A stretch of DNA of 50,295 nucleotides from Prochlorococcus sp. AG-409-P19 (GTDB lineage Bacteria; Cyanobacteriota; Cyanobacteriia; PCC-6307; Cyanobiaceae). This document shows positions 25,152-35,177 of the stretch, piece by piece. A program made the position numbers and the translations under genes. The notes beneath the pieces are model-generated. The model did not search any database. It saw nothing but the letters and a program-made list of their open reading frames with translations, and was not told the origin of the DNA. Each line of letters opens with the position of its first letter. The first letter of the stretch is position 1. Location: positions 1-50,295 of the forward strand of contig QCKO01000007.1 in NCBI GenBank assembly GCA_003215315.1. The letters are read 5' to 3'.

Positions 25152-27209
25152 TTAGAAGCTTTCTGAATCCCAATTCTTCCTTGAGTTTTTTACAAGTACT
25201 TCATCAGCATCGGCAGTCTCCAATGGGAGCTCAAACCAGAAAGTTGTGCCAACATTTAGTTCGCTGGCCATTCGTATTTCGCTTCCATGCTTATCAACTA
25301 TTCCTTTAACTATTGATAGGCCCAACCCCGTTCCAGTTTCTGTATGTACTGAATCTTCTACTCTATAAAAACGTTCAAAAATTTTTTCTTGGTCTACATT
25401 TGAGATGCCGCAACCGGTATCAGAAACTTCTACTCTTAGTTTAGGCATTGGGGAGAGAATTTGGCAGTGAGGAGCTAGGCTTTGGCTTTCGATAGGGGAT
25501 GCAGAGCAAATATCAGGCCATGTGTATGCTTTTAATTTAATTAACCCACCTGGCCTGCTGAATTTGAGAGCATTTCCTACTAAATTATCAAAAACTTGGA
25601 GTAACATGTCCCAGTTCCCAATGATATTGGGAAGATGATCTTCTAATTGAATTAATAACTCCACATTTTTTTCCTCCGCATTTAATTTATAATTTCTTGT
25701 GGTTTGTTCAATTGCAGATCCTATATTTAATGGCTCCAGTTGTATTGTTCTTCCAGCTTCAAGTCTAGAAAGATCAAGGACGTCATTTACTAATCTTGTT
25801 AACCTATCGGTTTCAGAGTTTGCTACACCTAAGAATTCTTTCTGTTCATTTTTAGAGAGTTGATCGCCTAGATCATAAAGAGTCTCAACATAACTTTTTA
25901 TGTTAAATAATGGCGTCCTTAACTCATGAGAAACATTACTTATAAAACGTTTCTGAGCAGCATTGAGTTCAACTTCTCTTGTTAGATCTTGTACAGTTAC
26001 TGCTATTCCTTTTAAAGTTTCACCTGAACTATCTCTAACTGATTGTAATACTATCCTTAAGGTGCGAGGCGGTTCATCTAGGCTGCATCTCAAATCATCA
26101 TTATCTGCAAAGTTATTTAATAGTGAACTGATGGGAGTTTCTATCTCATTTGCAATTAACTCTGGTAGTTCATTAAGTAGCTTCTGACTGTCTAATTTAC
26201 GGCCTTCCCATCTAAAAAGTCTTCTTGCTGTAGGGTTGACCAATACAATTCTTCCTTGTTCGTCTAGTAATAGTGCTCCATCAGCCATAGTTGCAATTAA
26301 AGACTGCTGTTTGACTTGTGCTGCTTTTAATTCTTCTATGTTGGCGGCATCATAATCTTCTAATTTTGATGCCATAGCATTAAATCCATTTAGCAGTTCG
26401 CCAAGTTCTCCATTCATAGGAAGATCTACTCTGGATTTGAAATTACCTTTTGCTATCTCTCTAACTCCTCTTACTAATTCCCTAACAGGTCTAGTTATAG
26501 TTAATGCATTAAATACTGCGCCAATAATAACCAAAACCCATATTGAAATAAATACAGCTACAGTTATTTCTCTTGTTAGCGCTGCACTGGCTAATGCTTT
26601 TTTATTAGGTGTAACTCCTAGGGCTAAAGCTCCTAAATACTCTCCTTTCCATATCATGGGGACAAAAACATCTGTTACTTGCCCTTGAGGTGTTATATGT
26701 TGACGTACTAATGGGTATTGTGGACTGCTTTTTAACTCCACAGGAAGTTGCAACTTTCTAGTTAATTGAAGATCACCCTTCTCTTCCTGAGTGTTTGCAC
26801 TAACAGGTATCCCTAGTTTGACAATGCCTTCAGGGTCAGTGAAAAATATATATCTTAAATTTCTACTTGAGCGCCAAAATTTTTCTGAAACATTAAACAG
26901 CTCTCTTTCTTGACCTTTTGCTACTAGCTCAGTCACATTTCCAGATAAAAGTAAACCTAAATCTCTGGCATATCTAGTATCATTCATCCCTGCATCTCTT
27001 TGTATACTATTTAAAGCAAAAAAAGTAATAAGTGTCATTATAAAACTTACAGCTAATGTTGCTATTGCTAATAATTTCGACCTTAGATTAAATCCTGCCC
27101 ACCAAAGTATAATCCTTGCCCACCAATTATTTTCATTCACTTCTGATATTTTTTCATTAGCTTTCAAACCTCTTAAATCTTTTATTGAGTTTGTATTTGA
27201 TTCGTTCAT
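25152..27209 (-). CDS. nblS: Sensor histidine kinase NblS/Hik33 (Ycf26)
   Basis: 685 aa. Transmembrane helices at about 46-66 and 214-234 enclose an extracytoplasmic sensor domain. HAMP (about 236-285) and PAS (about 295-410) domains follow, then the HisKA domain with His428 in SNVSHELRTP and a HATPase with DTGCGIS and GTGLGLSIVKGI. The TM-HAMP-PAS-HK layout and closeness to kaiC match NblS/DspA/Hik33, which controls high-light, cold and redox responses through RpaB. The start codon is 2 nt after the purD stop, so translation is probably coupled. Confidence 0.92.
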   Translation of the reverse strand: MNESNTNSIKDLRGLKANEKISEVNENNWWARIILWWAGFNLRSKLLAIATLAVSFIMTLITFFALNSIQRDAGMNDTRYARDLGLLLSGNVTELVAKGQERELFNVSEKFWRSSRNLRYIFFTDPEGIVKLGIPVSANTQEEKGDLQLTRKLQLPVELKSSPQYPLVRQHITPQGQVTDVFVPMIWKGEYLGALALGVTPNKKALASAALTREITVAVFISIWVLVIIGAVFNALTITRPVRELVRGVREIAKGNFKSRVDLPMNGELGELLNGFNAMASKLEDYDAANIEELKAAQVKQQSLIATMADGALLLDEQGRIVLVNPTARRLFRWEGRKLDSQKLLNELPELIANEIETPISSLLNNFADNDDLRCSLDEPPRTLRIVLQSVRDSSGETLKGIAVTVQDLTREVELNAAQKRFISNVSHELRTPLFNIKSYVETLYDLGDQLSKNEQKEFLGVANSETDRLTRLVNDVLDLSRLEAGRTIQLEPLNIGSAIEQTTRNYKLNAEEKNVELLIQLEDHLPNIIGNWDMLLQVFDNLVGNALKFSRPGGLIKLKAYTWPDICSASPIESQSLAPHCQILSPMPKLRVEVSDTGCGISNVDQEKIFERFYRVEDSVHTETGTGLGLSIVKGIVDKHGSEIRMASELNVGTTFWFELPLETADADEVLVKNSRKNWDSESF

Positions 27210-27211
27210 TT

Positions 27212-28519
27212 TTAATTGTTATTATTTATTTTACGTACCTGATATCCAATATCTTTTCGATATATCATGCCTTCGAAATTTACCTTGTTAATTATATTAT
27301 AAGCAAGATTAAATGCATTTTCAAAATTATCAGACTGTGCAACAATAGATAAAACCCTACCTCCTGAGGTTACGAGTTCTTTCTTTTCATTTACCTTTGT
27401 TCCTGAATGGAAAACTTGATATGAATAATCCTTTTTTAAATTAATATTAATCTTATCACCTTTACTTGGGGAATGTGGGTAACCTTTGGCGGCAAGAATT
27501 ATACATGCACTACATAATTCTTTTATTTGTAATGTTGGAGCTTTGCTAAGGCTACCAGTTGCACAAGAATACAGAATATTAATAAATTCGTCTCCCATTA
27601 GAGGCATTAAAGCCTGGCATTCTGGATCTCCAAATCTACAGTTGAATTCAATTACGCTTGGTCCAGATGGGGTTAACATTAACCCTGCATACATAACACC
27701 TCTATAGTCGATATTTTTATTTTTTAATCCTTTTAAGGTGGGGTACAAAATAGTATCTTTTATGACTTTTAGTTGTTCTTCGTCAATTAAAGGTGCTGGT
27801 ACATATGCACCCATTCCTCCTGTGTTTGGACCTCTGTCACCTTCGAGTAGTCTTTTATGGTCTTGAGCGGCTGGTAATACAATGATTTCATTCCCATCAC
27901 AAAGCGCAAAAATCGAAATCTCAGGTCCAGATAGTTTTTCTTCCAATATTAATTTTGAATTCTTCGAGCTAAATTTTCCTTGATATATATCCTTGATAGC
28001 AGTTTTAGTTTCTTCGATTGAATTGCAGACCGTTACTCCTTTGCCCGCAGCTAATCCATCTACTTTGACTACTAAGGGTTTTTGAAAATTATCAACGATT
28101 TGGATAGCTTCTTTTTCTGAATCAGGAGCCCAATATTTCGCGGTAGGTATGCCATTTTCTTGCATAAGTGCTTTGGCCCAGCTCTTGCTTGCTTCTAATT
28201 TTGCCCCTTCTGAGCAAGGGCCAAACACAATTAAACCAGCATCTCTTAAAACATTTGCTAATCCATCAGCAAGAGGAGCTTCGGGACCAATAATTATTAA
28301 ATCGATGTGTAAGGATCTGCATTGCTCTATGATTGCCTTTTTGTTGTCTGCTGAAATATTTAGCCTATGACAGCCATTGATAGATTCAGTTCCACCATTC
28401 CCAGGAGCTACATAAACTTTTTGAACACCTTTGTTTTTGATAATGGTCCATGCAAGTGCATTTTCTCTACCACCATTTCCAATAATGAGAATTTCTCTTG
28501 GATGCTGAAGACTTTTCAT
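27212..28519 (-). CDS. purD: Phosphoribosylamine--glycine ligase
   Basis: 435 aa ATP-grasp enzyme making GAR in purine synthesis. It has the N-terminal GNGGRENALAW, VAPGNGG, PEAPLADGL, an ATP-grasp core with KVDGLAAGKGVTVC, the PurD-specific PAQDHKRLLEGDRGPNTGGMGAYVP, and FNCRFGDPECQALMPLM. The gene is complete, with an ATG start. It is followed after 2 nt by nblS and is divergent from purC. Confidence 0.97.
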   Translation of the reverse strand: MKSLQHPREILIIGNGGRENALAWTIIKNKGVQKVYVAPGNGGTESINGCHRLNISADNKKAIIEQCRSLHIDLIIIGPEAPLADGLANVLRDAGLIVFGPCSEGAKLEASKSWAKALMQENGIPTAKYWAPDSEKEAIQIVDNFQKPLVVKVDGLAAGKGVTVCNSIEETKTAIKDIYQGKFSSKNSKLILEEKLSGPEISIFALCDGNEIIVLPAAQDHKRLLEGDRGPNTGGMGAYVPAPLIDEEQLKVIKDTILYPTLKGLKNKNIDYRGVMYAGLMLTPSGPSVIEFNCRFGDPECQALMPLMGDEFINILYSCATGSLSKAPTLQIKELCSACIILAAKGYPHSPSKGDKININLKKDYSYQVFHSGTKVNEKKELVTSGGRVLSIVAQSDNFENAFNLAYNIINKVNFEGMIYRKDIGYQVRKINNNN

Positions 28520-28739
28520 TCTTATAGCCTAGATCGTATGGGTAGCTGATGCTGATTTGTTCTTGGGGTCGTAAGCTATTTGAGTAATGTATTTTTTATT
28601 AGATGTGATTTTTGATTCATTTTGATTCATTAAATGACTTTTCATCGATTCCTTTCATAGTTTTCTAATATTTTATTCCGGCCACTTGCAGATTTCTCAC
28701 GCAGTGTCTATTTTTATTGTTTTTAAGACAAATTAAGTT
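28520..28739. promoter_or_regulatory. purD-purC divergent intergenic region with tandem 10-mer
   Basis: A 220-bp spacer separates divergent purine genes. It contains an exact tandem duplication of TTTGATTCAT at 28611-28620 and 28621-28630, roughly midway between the start codons. A repeated 10-mer at one helical turn is a plausible protein-binding site, but no known purine-regulator motif was recognised. Confidence 0.4.
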
Positions 28740-29483
28740 ATGAATCATATTCAAGGTGACCTTATTTATGAGGGCAAAGCTAAAAGAATTTATACTACTA
28801 AGAATCCAGATGAAGTGTTGGTTGAATTTAAGAATGACGCAACTGCTTTTAATGCAAAAAAACATTCAAAAATTGATGGAAAGGGTCGCTTGAATTGTTT
28901 GATTTCAGTGGCTTTATTTAAGCTTCTTGAAACTAGTGGCATAAAAACACACTTCTTAGAACTTCAGTCTGAAACTTTATTTTTAGCTAAAAAAATTACA
29001 ATAATTCCACTGGAAGTAGTTATTCGAAATGTAGCAACAGGCTCTTTATGTAGAGAAACTCCAATTATAGAAGGTACTAAATTGGACCCCCCTTTGTTAG
29101 ATCTTTATTATAAAGATGATGAGCTTGGAGATCCGATACTTACGGAGGCAAGAATAAAATTATTAGATTTTATCGATGATCTTCACCTTCAAGAGATAGA
29201 GAAAATAGCTAGAGAAGTCAACTTGATACTAGTAAAATACTTCTTCTTACTAGATCTTTCGCTTGTAGATTTTAAGTTGGAATTTGGTTTTGATGTGGAT
29301 GGAAATTTAATTGTTGCTGATGAAATTAGCCCAGACAATTGTAGGCTCTGGGATAGAACGAAGTCAGATCCTAAAGATAGGATCCTTGACAAAGATCGAT
29401 TTCGACAAGATCTTGGAGGTGTTATTGATGCCTACGGGGAGATTCTCAAACGTATACAAGGGAACTCTCGCAAGGCTACTTAA
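28740..29483 (+). CDS. purC: SAICAR synthase
   Basis: 247 aa. It joins aspartate to CAIR in purine synthesis. The N-terminus [10 protein letters not shown], the central [14 protein letters not shown], the KDDELGDPI loop and the C-terminal [10 protein letters not shown] signature are all present, and the length is normal. Other overlapping frames in both strands look like shadows. A 47-bp gap separates it from the Omp85 gene on the same strand, so readthrough is possible. Confidence 0.97.
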   Translation: MNHIQGDLIYEGKAKRIYTTKNPDEVLVEFKNDATAFNAKKHSKIDGKGRLNCLISVALFKLLETSGIKTHFLELQSETLFLAKKITIIPLEVVIRNVATGSLCRETPIIEGTKLDPPLLDLYYKDDELGDPILTEARIKLLDFIDDLHLQEIEKIAREVNLILVKYFFLLDLSLVDFKLEFGFDVDGNLIVADEISPDNCRLWDRTKSDPKDRILDKDRFRQDLGGVIDAYGEILKRIQGNSRKAT

Positions 29484-29530
29484 CAAGTTAATCTCTGAGT
29501 GTTTGGTTTTTTTGCCTGACTTCGAACTTT

Positions 29531-31825
29531 ATGGCCAGAAACTTTAAAAGACTGTCTTCTAGATTCAATGGTAAAAGTGCCTATCTTTTATTGGCTCTTC
29601 CATTTTTATCTTTTTCAGGAGTAAGTAAAGCCTCACCTGAAAATCTCAATTCTAATTTATTGGTCCGTAATCAAGAAAACATTGGTTCTGAGACTTTATG
29701 GGATACTTCAATAGAAAATAACACTGTAGAACCTCGAAGACAGTTACTAATCGCAGAAGATAATTCTGAAGAAGATGATAATCAAGTAGACACAAAAGTA
29801 CTTGTATCAGAAGTTGTAATTCAAGGACTTGAAGACCATCCAGATAAGAAGCGCCTTGAGATTGCTGCATATGATGCGATGACAATTAGACCTGGGAGCA
29901 AAGTATCGAGGAAAGAAGTTAAAAGGAACTTGGATTTAATATATTCAACAGGTTGGTTCTCTTCAGTAAGGATAGAGTCATTAAATGGTCCAGTTGGAGT
30001 TCAGCTTTTAGTCAAAGTTGAACCTAACCCAATCTTGAAAAAGGTTGAATTTAATAACTCTAGGCGTCATCTATCCAATACAAAAATAGAAGAAGTATTT
30101 AATCCCGATTATGGTAAAACGCTAAATTTAAATATACTTAAGATTAGGATAAAAGAACTCAAAGACTCTTATAAATCCAGGGGATTTTCTCTAGCTAGAA
30201 TTACAGGACCAACAAGAGTTAGTCCAAATGGAATTATTCAACTAGCTGTTTATGAAGGAATTGTAGATGGTATTGAAATTCAATTTATTGATCAGGAGGG
30301 AAATATAGAAGATGAGTCAGGTATTAAATTAAAAGGGAAGACTAGAGATTGGGTAATAGAAAGAGAGCTTTCCACTAAAATTGGAAGTGTTTTTAATAGA
30401 TCAAAACTTGAGTCCGATATAAAAAGACTTTATGGAACATCACTATTTAATGATGTCAAAGTTACCTTGAAACCAGTTTCTGGAAAACCTGGAAATGTGA
30501 TAATTGTTCTAGGCATTACTGAGCAAAGGACAGGATCTTTAACAGGTGGACTTGGGTATAGTGGTGCTCAAGGTGTTTTTGGTCAAATAGGTCTTCAAGA
30601 GACTAATTTTATTGGTAGAGCATGGGCGACAAATATGAACTTAACCTATGGAGAATACGGGGCTTTGCTAAACCTCTCCTTGTATGACCCTTGGATTAAG
30701 GGTGATAAGTATCGTACTTCTTTTAAGACATCTTTATATCTAAGTAGAGAAGTTCCTCAGGAATTCAGAAGTCAAGATGGGGGTAGCATTCGTGGCGTAA
30801 CTGATAGATATAATGCACCTAATTCATTAACCTCTTATGATACTAACGCGTCTCATAATCTTGATATAAATAATAATAACTCTTTGGTAAATACAGGCCC
30901 ATTCTCTTCAGTATCAGAAGCTAAATTTTCTGCTTCTCAGTTTAGTTGGTTTGATTATGAAGGTGATTCAATAGTACTAGAGAGAACAGGAGGTGGATTC
31001 TCTTTTGCTCGGCCCTTAAATGGTGGAGACCCTTTAAAGAAATCATTGTGGAGTGTTCTTGTCGGTGCAAATTTCCAAAAAGTAGAACCTATAGATTATG
31101 CAGGAGATAAACGACCATATGGTGTGGCATCTACAAACTTTATTGATAATAAGGTGCCAAAAGAAGAAGTAATATGTGTCGGATATAATTGTGCAAATGA
31201 AAATACACTTATAAGCTTTAAAAGTGCGGCTACTTACAATAATTTAAATGATTCAAGAAATCCTACCTCTGGTGACTATTTGAATATTGGAATTGAACAG
31301 TTTGTACCTGTTGGTAATAATTCACCTACTTTTAATCGTTCTCGTCTCAGTTATTCTCGCTTTTATCCTGTTAATTGGTTGAAATTTCATAAAGGTTGTC
31401 GCCTTAGTTCAGGAGATCAATTGAATTGTTCGCAAACCTTAGGTTTTCAGGCAAAAGTAGGTACCATTATTGGTGAATTGCCTCCTTATGAAGCTTTTTG
31501 CTTGGGCGGGACTAACTCTGTAAGAGGCTGGTCTTCTTGCGATTTGGGGGTTGCAAGGAATTTTGGAGAGGCAACTGCTGAATATAGATTTCCTATCTGG
31601 AAACTTGTGTCTGGATCATTTTTTCTTGATGCAGCAACTGACTTTGGTTCTCAATCAGCTGTACCTGGCAAGCCAGGGAAACTACTTGAGAAGCCTGGGT
31701 CTGGATTTTCTTTAGGTCCAGGTGCAGTAATTAATACACCTGTGGGACCTATTCGTGTCGAAGCAGCAAGTCAGGATTTCAGCGGTGAGTGGCGTTACAA
31801 CATCGGTATTGGTTGGAAGTTTTAG
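29531..31825 (+). CDS. bamA: Omp85/BamA-family outer membrane assembly protein
   Basis: 764 aa. Signal sequence about 1-35 (YLLLALPFLSFSGVSKA) and an acidic linker precede three POTRA domains (about 85-330; VSEVVIQGLEDHP marks the first), the typical cyanobacterial number. A C-terminal beta-barrel (about 340-764) contains the lid-loop-like VRGW in the GGTNSVRGWSSC region. The final residue is Phe, as in outer-membrane insertase substrates. It inserts beta-barrel proteins and is related to chloroplast Toc75. Its TAG stop overlaps the GTG start of lpxC. Confidence 0.94.
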   Translation: MARNFKRLSSRFNGKSAYLLLALPFLSFSGVSKASPENLNSNLLVRNQENIGSETLWDTSIENNTVEPRRQLLIAEDNSEEDDNQVDTKVLVSEVVIQGLEDHPDKKRLEIAAYDAMTIRPGSKVSRKEVKRNLDLIYSTGWFSSVRIESLNGPVGVQLLVKVEPNPILKKVEFNNSRRHLSNTKIEEVFNPDYGKTLNLNILKIRIKELKDSYKSRGFSLARITGPTRVSPNGIIQLAVYEGIVDGIEIQFIDQEGNIEDESGIKLKGKTRDWVIERELSTKIGSVFNRSKLESDIKRLYGTSLFNDVKVTLKPVSGKPGNVIIVLGITEQRTGSLTGGLGYSGAQGVFGQIGLQETNFIGRAWATNMNLTYGEYGALLNLSLYDPWIKGDKYRTSFKTSLYLSREVPQEFRSQDGGSIRGVTDRYNAPNSLTSYDTNASHNLDINNNNSLVNTGPFSSVSEAKFSASQFSWFDYEGDSIVLERTGGGFSFARPLNGGDPLKKSLWSVLVGANFQKVEPIDYAGDKRPYGVASTNFIDNKVPKEEVICVGYNCANENTLISFKSAATYNNLNDSRNPTSGDYLNIGIEQFVPVGNNSPTFNRSRLSYSRFYPVNWLKFHKGCRLSSGDQLNCSQTLGFQAKVGTIIGELPPYEAFCLGGTNSVRGWSSCDLGVARNFGEATAEYRFPIWKLVSGSFFLDAATDFGSQSAVPGKPGKLLEKPGSGFSLGPGAVINTPVGPIRVEAASQDFSGEWRYNIGIGWKF

Positions 31826-32670
31826 TGTCTATATTTCCCGCTGACTATCAAAAATCATGGACACTTGCAAATGAAATAGTGAAGGAAGGTATTGGTTTGC
31901 ATTCAGGAGAAACTGCTAAAGTTATATTGATGCCTACTGATTTGTTAGGGTTTTATTTGGCTTTTTCTGACAAACCTTCAGAATATATAAAGTTAGAAAT
32001 TGATCAAGTTAGAAATTCCCCTTTATGTACAACTTTAGAATTAGAGGGTAAACGAATTGCCACTGTTGAGCATTTATTTGCAGCTTTAATAGGCTGTGGT
32101 CTAACGAATGTTTTGATTATAGTTTCTGGTAATGAAATCCCTTTGCTTGATGGATCGGCTTTGGATTGGGTTCAAGCAATACAAAAAGTTGGCTTGCAAT
32201 GTATTAAAGGTTCGCATAAACAAAATTTAGAATTAAAAAAATCGTTAGTAATTTATCAAGGAGAAAGTTTAATTATTGCGATTCCTTCGGACAAAACAAA
32301 AATAATTGCAACTATTGATTTCCCATACAAAGCTATTGGACAGCAAACTTTCACAGTGGATTTATCACCTGAAACTTTTATCAATGAAATCGCCCCAGCT
32401 CGAACTTTTGGCTTTGTTGATCAATTAAATCAACTTAAAGAGCAAGGCTTGATTAAGGGAGGAGAGCTAAAGAATGCCTTGGTCTGTGATGGTGATAATT
32501 GGGTGAACCCTCCATTAAGATTCCCTAATGAACCTGTTAGGCATAAGATGCTTGACTTGATTGGTGACTTAGCACTGGTTGGGATACCAAAGGCACAAAT
32601 TTTGGTTTACAGAGGTTCTCATGCTCTTCATTCCAAGTTTGCTTTGGCGCTTAAAAAAGAATGTTCTTAA
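31825..32670 (+). CDS. lpxC: UDP-3-O-acyl-N-acetylglucosamine deacetylase
   Basis: 281 aa from GTG 31825. The frame is open earlier, but that would overlap the Omp85 gene and add non-homologous sequence. It is the committed, zinc-dependent step of lipid A synthesis. The zinc ligands are His83 (TVEHLFAAL), His240 and Asp244 (VRHKMLDLIGD). General acid-base His266 is in RGSHALH. The start shares the G of the upstream TAG stop, so translation is likely coupled. Confidence 0.95.
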   Translation: MSIFPADYQKSWTLANEIVKEGIGLHSGETAKVILMPTDLLGFYLAFSDKPSEYIKLEIDQVRNSPLCTTLELEGKRIATVEHLFAALIGCGLTNVLIIVSGNEIPLLDGSALDWVQAIQKVGLQCIKGSHKQNLELKKSLVIYQGESLIIAIPSDKTKIIATIDFPYKAIGQQTFTVDLSPETFINEIAPARTFGFVDQLNQLKEQGLIKGGELKNALVCDGDNWVNPPLRFPNEPVRHKMLDLIGDLALVGIPKAQILVYRGSHALHSKFALALKKECS

Positions 32671-32682
32671 TCATTTTTTCTC

Positions 32683-33141
32683 TTGACTGAAACTTCTTCT
32701 TCTGAAACTCTCGCTTTAAATTGCGAACAGATTATGGGACTTTTGCCCCATAGATACCCTTTTGCTCTTGTGGATAGAGTTATTTTTCATGAGCCAGGGA
32801 AGAAAGCTGTTGCTATTAAGAATGTGACTCTTAACGAACCACAGTTTCAAGGCCATTTCCCTGAAAGACCTTTAATGCCTGGTGTTTTAATTGTTGAGGC
32901 GATGGCTCAAGTAGGAGGGTTAATTGTTAGTCAAATGCCAGACTTACCAAAAGGCCTATTTGTTTTTGCTGGTATAGATTCTGTGCGCTTTCGTAGGCCT
33001 GTAGTTCCTGGTGATCAATTGAAAATTTGTTGTGAACTATTAAGCATTAAAAGACAGCGATTTGGGAAGGTAAAAGCGGAAGCACTTGTTGATGAAAAAT
33101 TAGTTTGCTCTGGTGAACTGATGTTTTCTCTAATGGCATAA
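32683..33141 (+). CDS. fabZ: 3-hydroxyacyl-[ACP] dehydratase FabZ
   Basis: 152 aa with a TTG start. Hot-dog-fold dehydratase of type II fatty acid synthesis. [12 protein letters not shown] precedes the active-site [20 protein letters not shown], with catalytic His58 and Glu72. It shares the 3-hydroxyacyl-ACP pool with LpxA and sits between lpxC and lpxA, a widely conserved arrangement. It lies 12 bp after lpxC and 4 bp before lpxA. Confidence 0.97.
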   Translation: MTETSSSETLALNCEQIMGLLPHRYPFALVDRVIFHEPGKKAVAIKNVTLNEPQFQGHFPERPLMPGVLIVEAMAQVGGLIVSQMPDLPKGLFVFAGIDSVRFRRPVVPGDQLKICCELLSIKRQRFGKVKAEALVDEKLVCSGELMFSLMA

Positions 33142-33145
33142 ATCG

Positions 33146-33994
33146 ATGAGTGGGACAAATGACAATCCAAAATTCAATGGGACAAAGCATGTGAGTATAA
33201 ATCCATCTTCAGAAGTTTCTCCTAAAGCACATCTTGAGAATGGTGTGATCATTGGTCCGGGTGCTTTTATTGGACCAGAAGTTTTTATAGGAGCTAATAC
33301 TTGGATTGGACCTAATGTTGTTATTGATGGGAAAGTAAGTATTGGTGAAGATAATAAAATTTTTCCAGGTGCTTGCATAGGGCTGGATCCTCAAGACCTG
33401 AAATACAAAGGGGCTTCAACAGAAGTAGTAATTGGTAATGGAAATACTTTTCGCGAATGTGTAACTATAAATAAAGCGACAAATGAGGAAGAAAAAACGA
33501 AAATTGGTAATGGAAATCTTTTAATGGCATATTGTCACCTTGGCCATAACTGTGAAGTTGGTAATAATGTTGTGATGTCAAATAGTGTCCAGGTGGCTGG
33601 CCATGTATTAATAGAAGACAGAGCGGTTATAGGAGGTTGTTTAGGTATACATCAATTTGTACATATTGGTTATTTGGCAATGGTTGGAGGTATGACAAGA
33701 GTTGATCGAGATGTGCCACCATATTGTCTTGTTGAAGGACATCCTGGTAGATTAAGAGGATTAAATAAAGTAGGTATTAGAAGAAGTGGATTAGAAATAA
33801 ATAGTAAGGAAGAGTTTCAACAATTGCAGAGAGTTTGGACTTTATTGTTTAAGTCTGATCATGTAATTGCGCAGAGTTTGTTGATTGCAAGACAGGAGGC
33901 TCTGATGAACTCAGCTGAAAGACTTTGTCAATTTATAGAGTCTTCTATTTCTAAAGGTCGAAGAGGTCCTATGCCTTTGCAATCCTCAGTCTAA
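33146..33994 (+). CDS. lpxA: UDP-N-acetylglucosamine O-acyltransferase
   Basis: 282 aa. Left-handed beta-helix of hexapeptide repeats over the first two-thirds (GVIIGPGAFIGPEVFIGANTWIGP-like runs), the LpxA catalytic-His region in YCHLGHNCEVGN, and a helical C-terminal domain. It transfers 3-hydroxyacyl from ACP to UDP-GlcNAc, the first lipid A step, and probably forms a trimer. It is 7 bp ahead of lpxB. The family match is unambiguous. Confidence 0.96.
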   Translation: MSGTNDNPKFNGTKHVSINPSSEVSPKAHLENGVIIGPGAFIGPEVFIGANTWIGPNVVIDGKVSIGEDNKIFPGACIGLDPQDLKYKGASTEVVIGNGNTFRECVTINKATNEEEKTKIGNGNLLMAYCHLGHNCEVGNNVVMSNSVQVAGHVLIEDRAVIGGCLGIHQFVHIGYLAMVGGMTRVDRDVPPYCLVEGHPGRLRGLNKVGIRRSGLEINSKEEFQQLQRVWTLLFKSDHVIAQSLLIARQEALMNSAERLCQFIESSISKGRRGPMPLQSSV

Positions 33995-34001
33995 TAATTA
34001 A

Positions 34002-35177
34002 ATGAGATTATTAATTAGTACTGGAGAAGTCTCTGGAGATTTACAGGGTAGTTTTTTAGTGAAATCTCTTTTTGAGGAAGCCAAAAGGAGATCTATTCAT
34101 CTTGAGATTTATGCTCTTGGGGGAGATAGGATGAGAAAGGCAGGAGCAAAACTTATTGCTAACACTTCATCTATTGGTGCTATTGGTTTTCTGGAGGCTA
34201 TACCATTCATCTTGCCAACATTAAGAGTACAATCCAAATTAAATAAGTTACTTAAAAAATATCCTCTTGATGGAGTTGTCTTGATTGATTATATGGGACC
34301 AAATATAAGATTAGGTAATAAAGTAAAGAAGTTTTTAAAAGATATCCCTGTTATTTATTATATTGCCCCGCAAGAGTGGGCTTGGAGATTAGGTGACGGT
34401 GGTACTACAGATTTAATTGGATTTACTGATAAAATTTTAGCTATTTTCAAAGCTGAAGCAGATTTTTATAAGCGTAAGGGTGGAGATGTTACATGGGTTG
34501 GTCATCCGATGTTGGATAATTTTAAAAGCATGCCAACTCGAAATGATTCTTTCTTAAAGCTTGGACTATCTCCACATCAAAAACTCCTTCTCCTTTTCCC
34601 TGCATCAAGATCTCAAGAGCTTAAGTATTTAATGCCCACTTTGGCTGAGGCTGCTTCATTATTGCAAAAAAGATATAGCTCTCTTTTTGTTTTGGTGCCT
34701 GCAGGACTAGAAAGTTTTGAGAAAGATTTGAATTATTTGCTGCAAAAATATGGTGTTAATGGAAGAGTTATTCCTGCAAAAGAAGTAGATAGTCTTAAGC
34801 CTTTTCTGTTCTCTGCAGCATCTCTTGCTTTAGGTAAGTCAGGGACTATTAATATGGAATTAGCATTGAATTGTGTACCTCAAATCGTAGGATATAAAGT
34901 GAGTAAAGTGACAGCATTTTTCGCTAAAAAGATCTTAAGATTTAATGTGGATCATATCTCTCCAGTGAATTTATTGTTAAATCAAAGAGTTATACCCGAA
35001 CTTTTACAGGATGAATTTACCTCTCATAGAATCTATCAAGAAGCAACAAGTCTTCTAGATGATCCTTATAAGATAGAAAAAATAAACATTGGGTATAAAA
35101 ATCTTCGCGATGAACTAGGATCCATTGGAGTAACAGAAAGGGCTTCAAAAGAAATCTTTAACTTATTTGATCGATGA
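34002..35177 (+). CDS. lpxB: Lipid-A-disaccharide synthase
   Basis: 391 aa GT19-family glycosyltransferase joining UDP-diacylglucosamine and lipid X. It has the N-terminal [67 protein letters not shown] and a C-terminal [12 protein letters not shown]. The length is normal. Its last 4 nt overlap the msrA start (ATGA type). No lpxD is in this cluster, so it must be elsewhere. Confidence 0.96.
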   Translation: MRLLISTGEVSGDLQGSFLVKSLFEEAKRRSIHLEIYALGGDRMRKAGAKLIANTSSIGAIGFLEAIPFILPTLRVQSKLNKLLKKYPLDGVVLIDYMGPNIRLGNKVKKFLKDIPVIYYIAPQEWAWRLGDGGTTDLIGFTDKILAIFKAEADFYKRKGGDVTWVGHPMLDNFKSMPTRNDSFLKLGLSPHQKLLLLFPASRSQELKYLMPTLAEAASLLQKRYSSLFVLVPAGLESFEKDLNYLLQKYGVNGRVIPAKEVDSLKPFLFSAASLALGKSGTINMELALNCVPQIVGYKVSKVTAFFAKKILRFNVDHISPVNLLLNQRVIPELLQDEFTSHRIYQEATSLLDDPYKIEKINIGYKNLRDELGSIGVTERASKEIFNLFDR

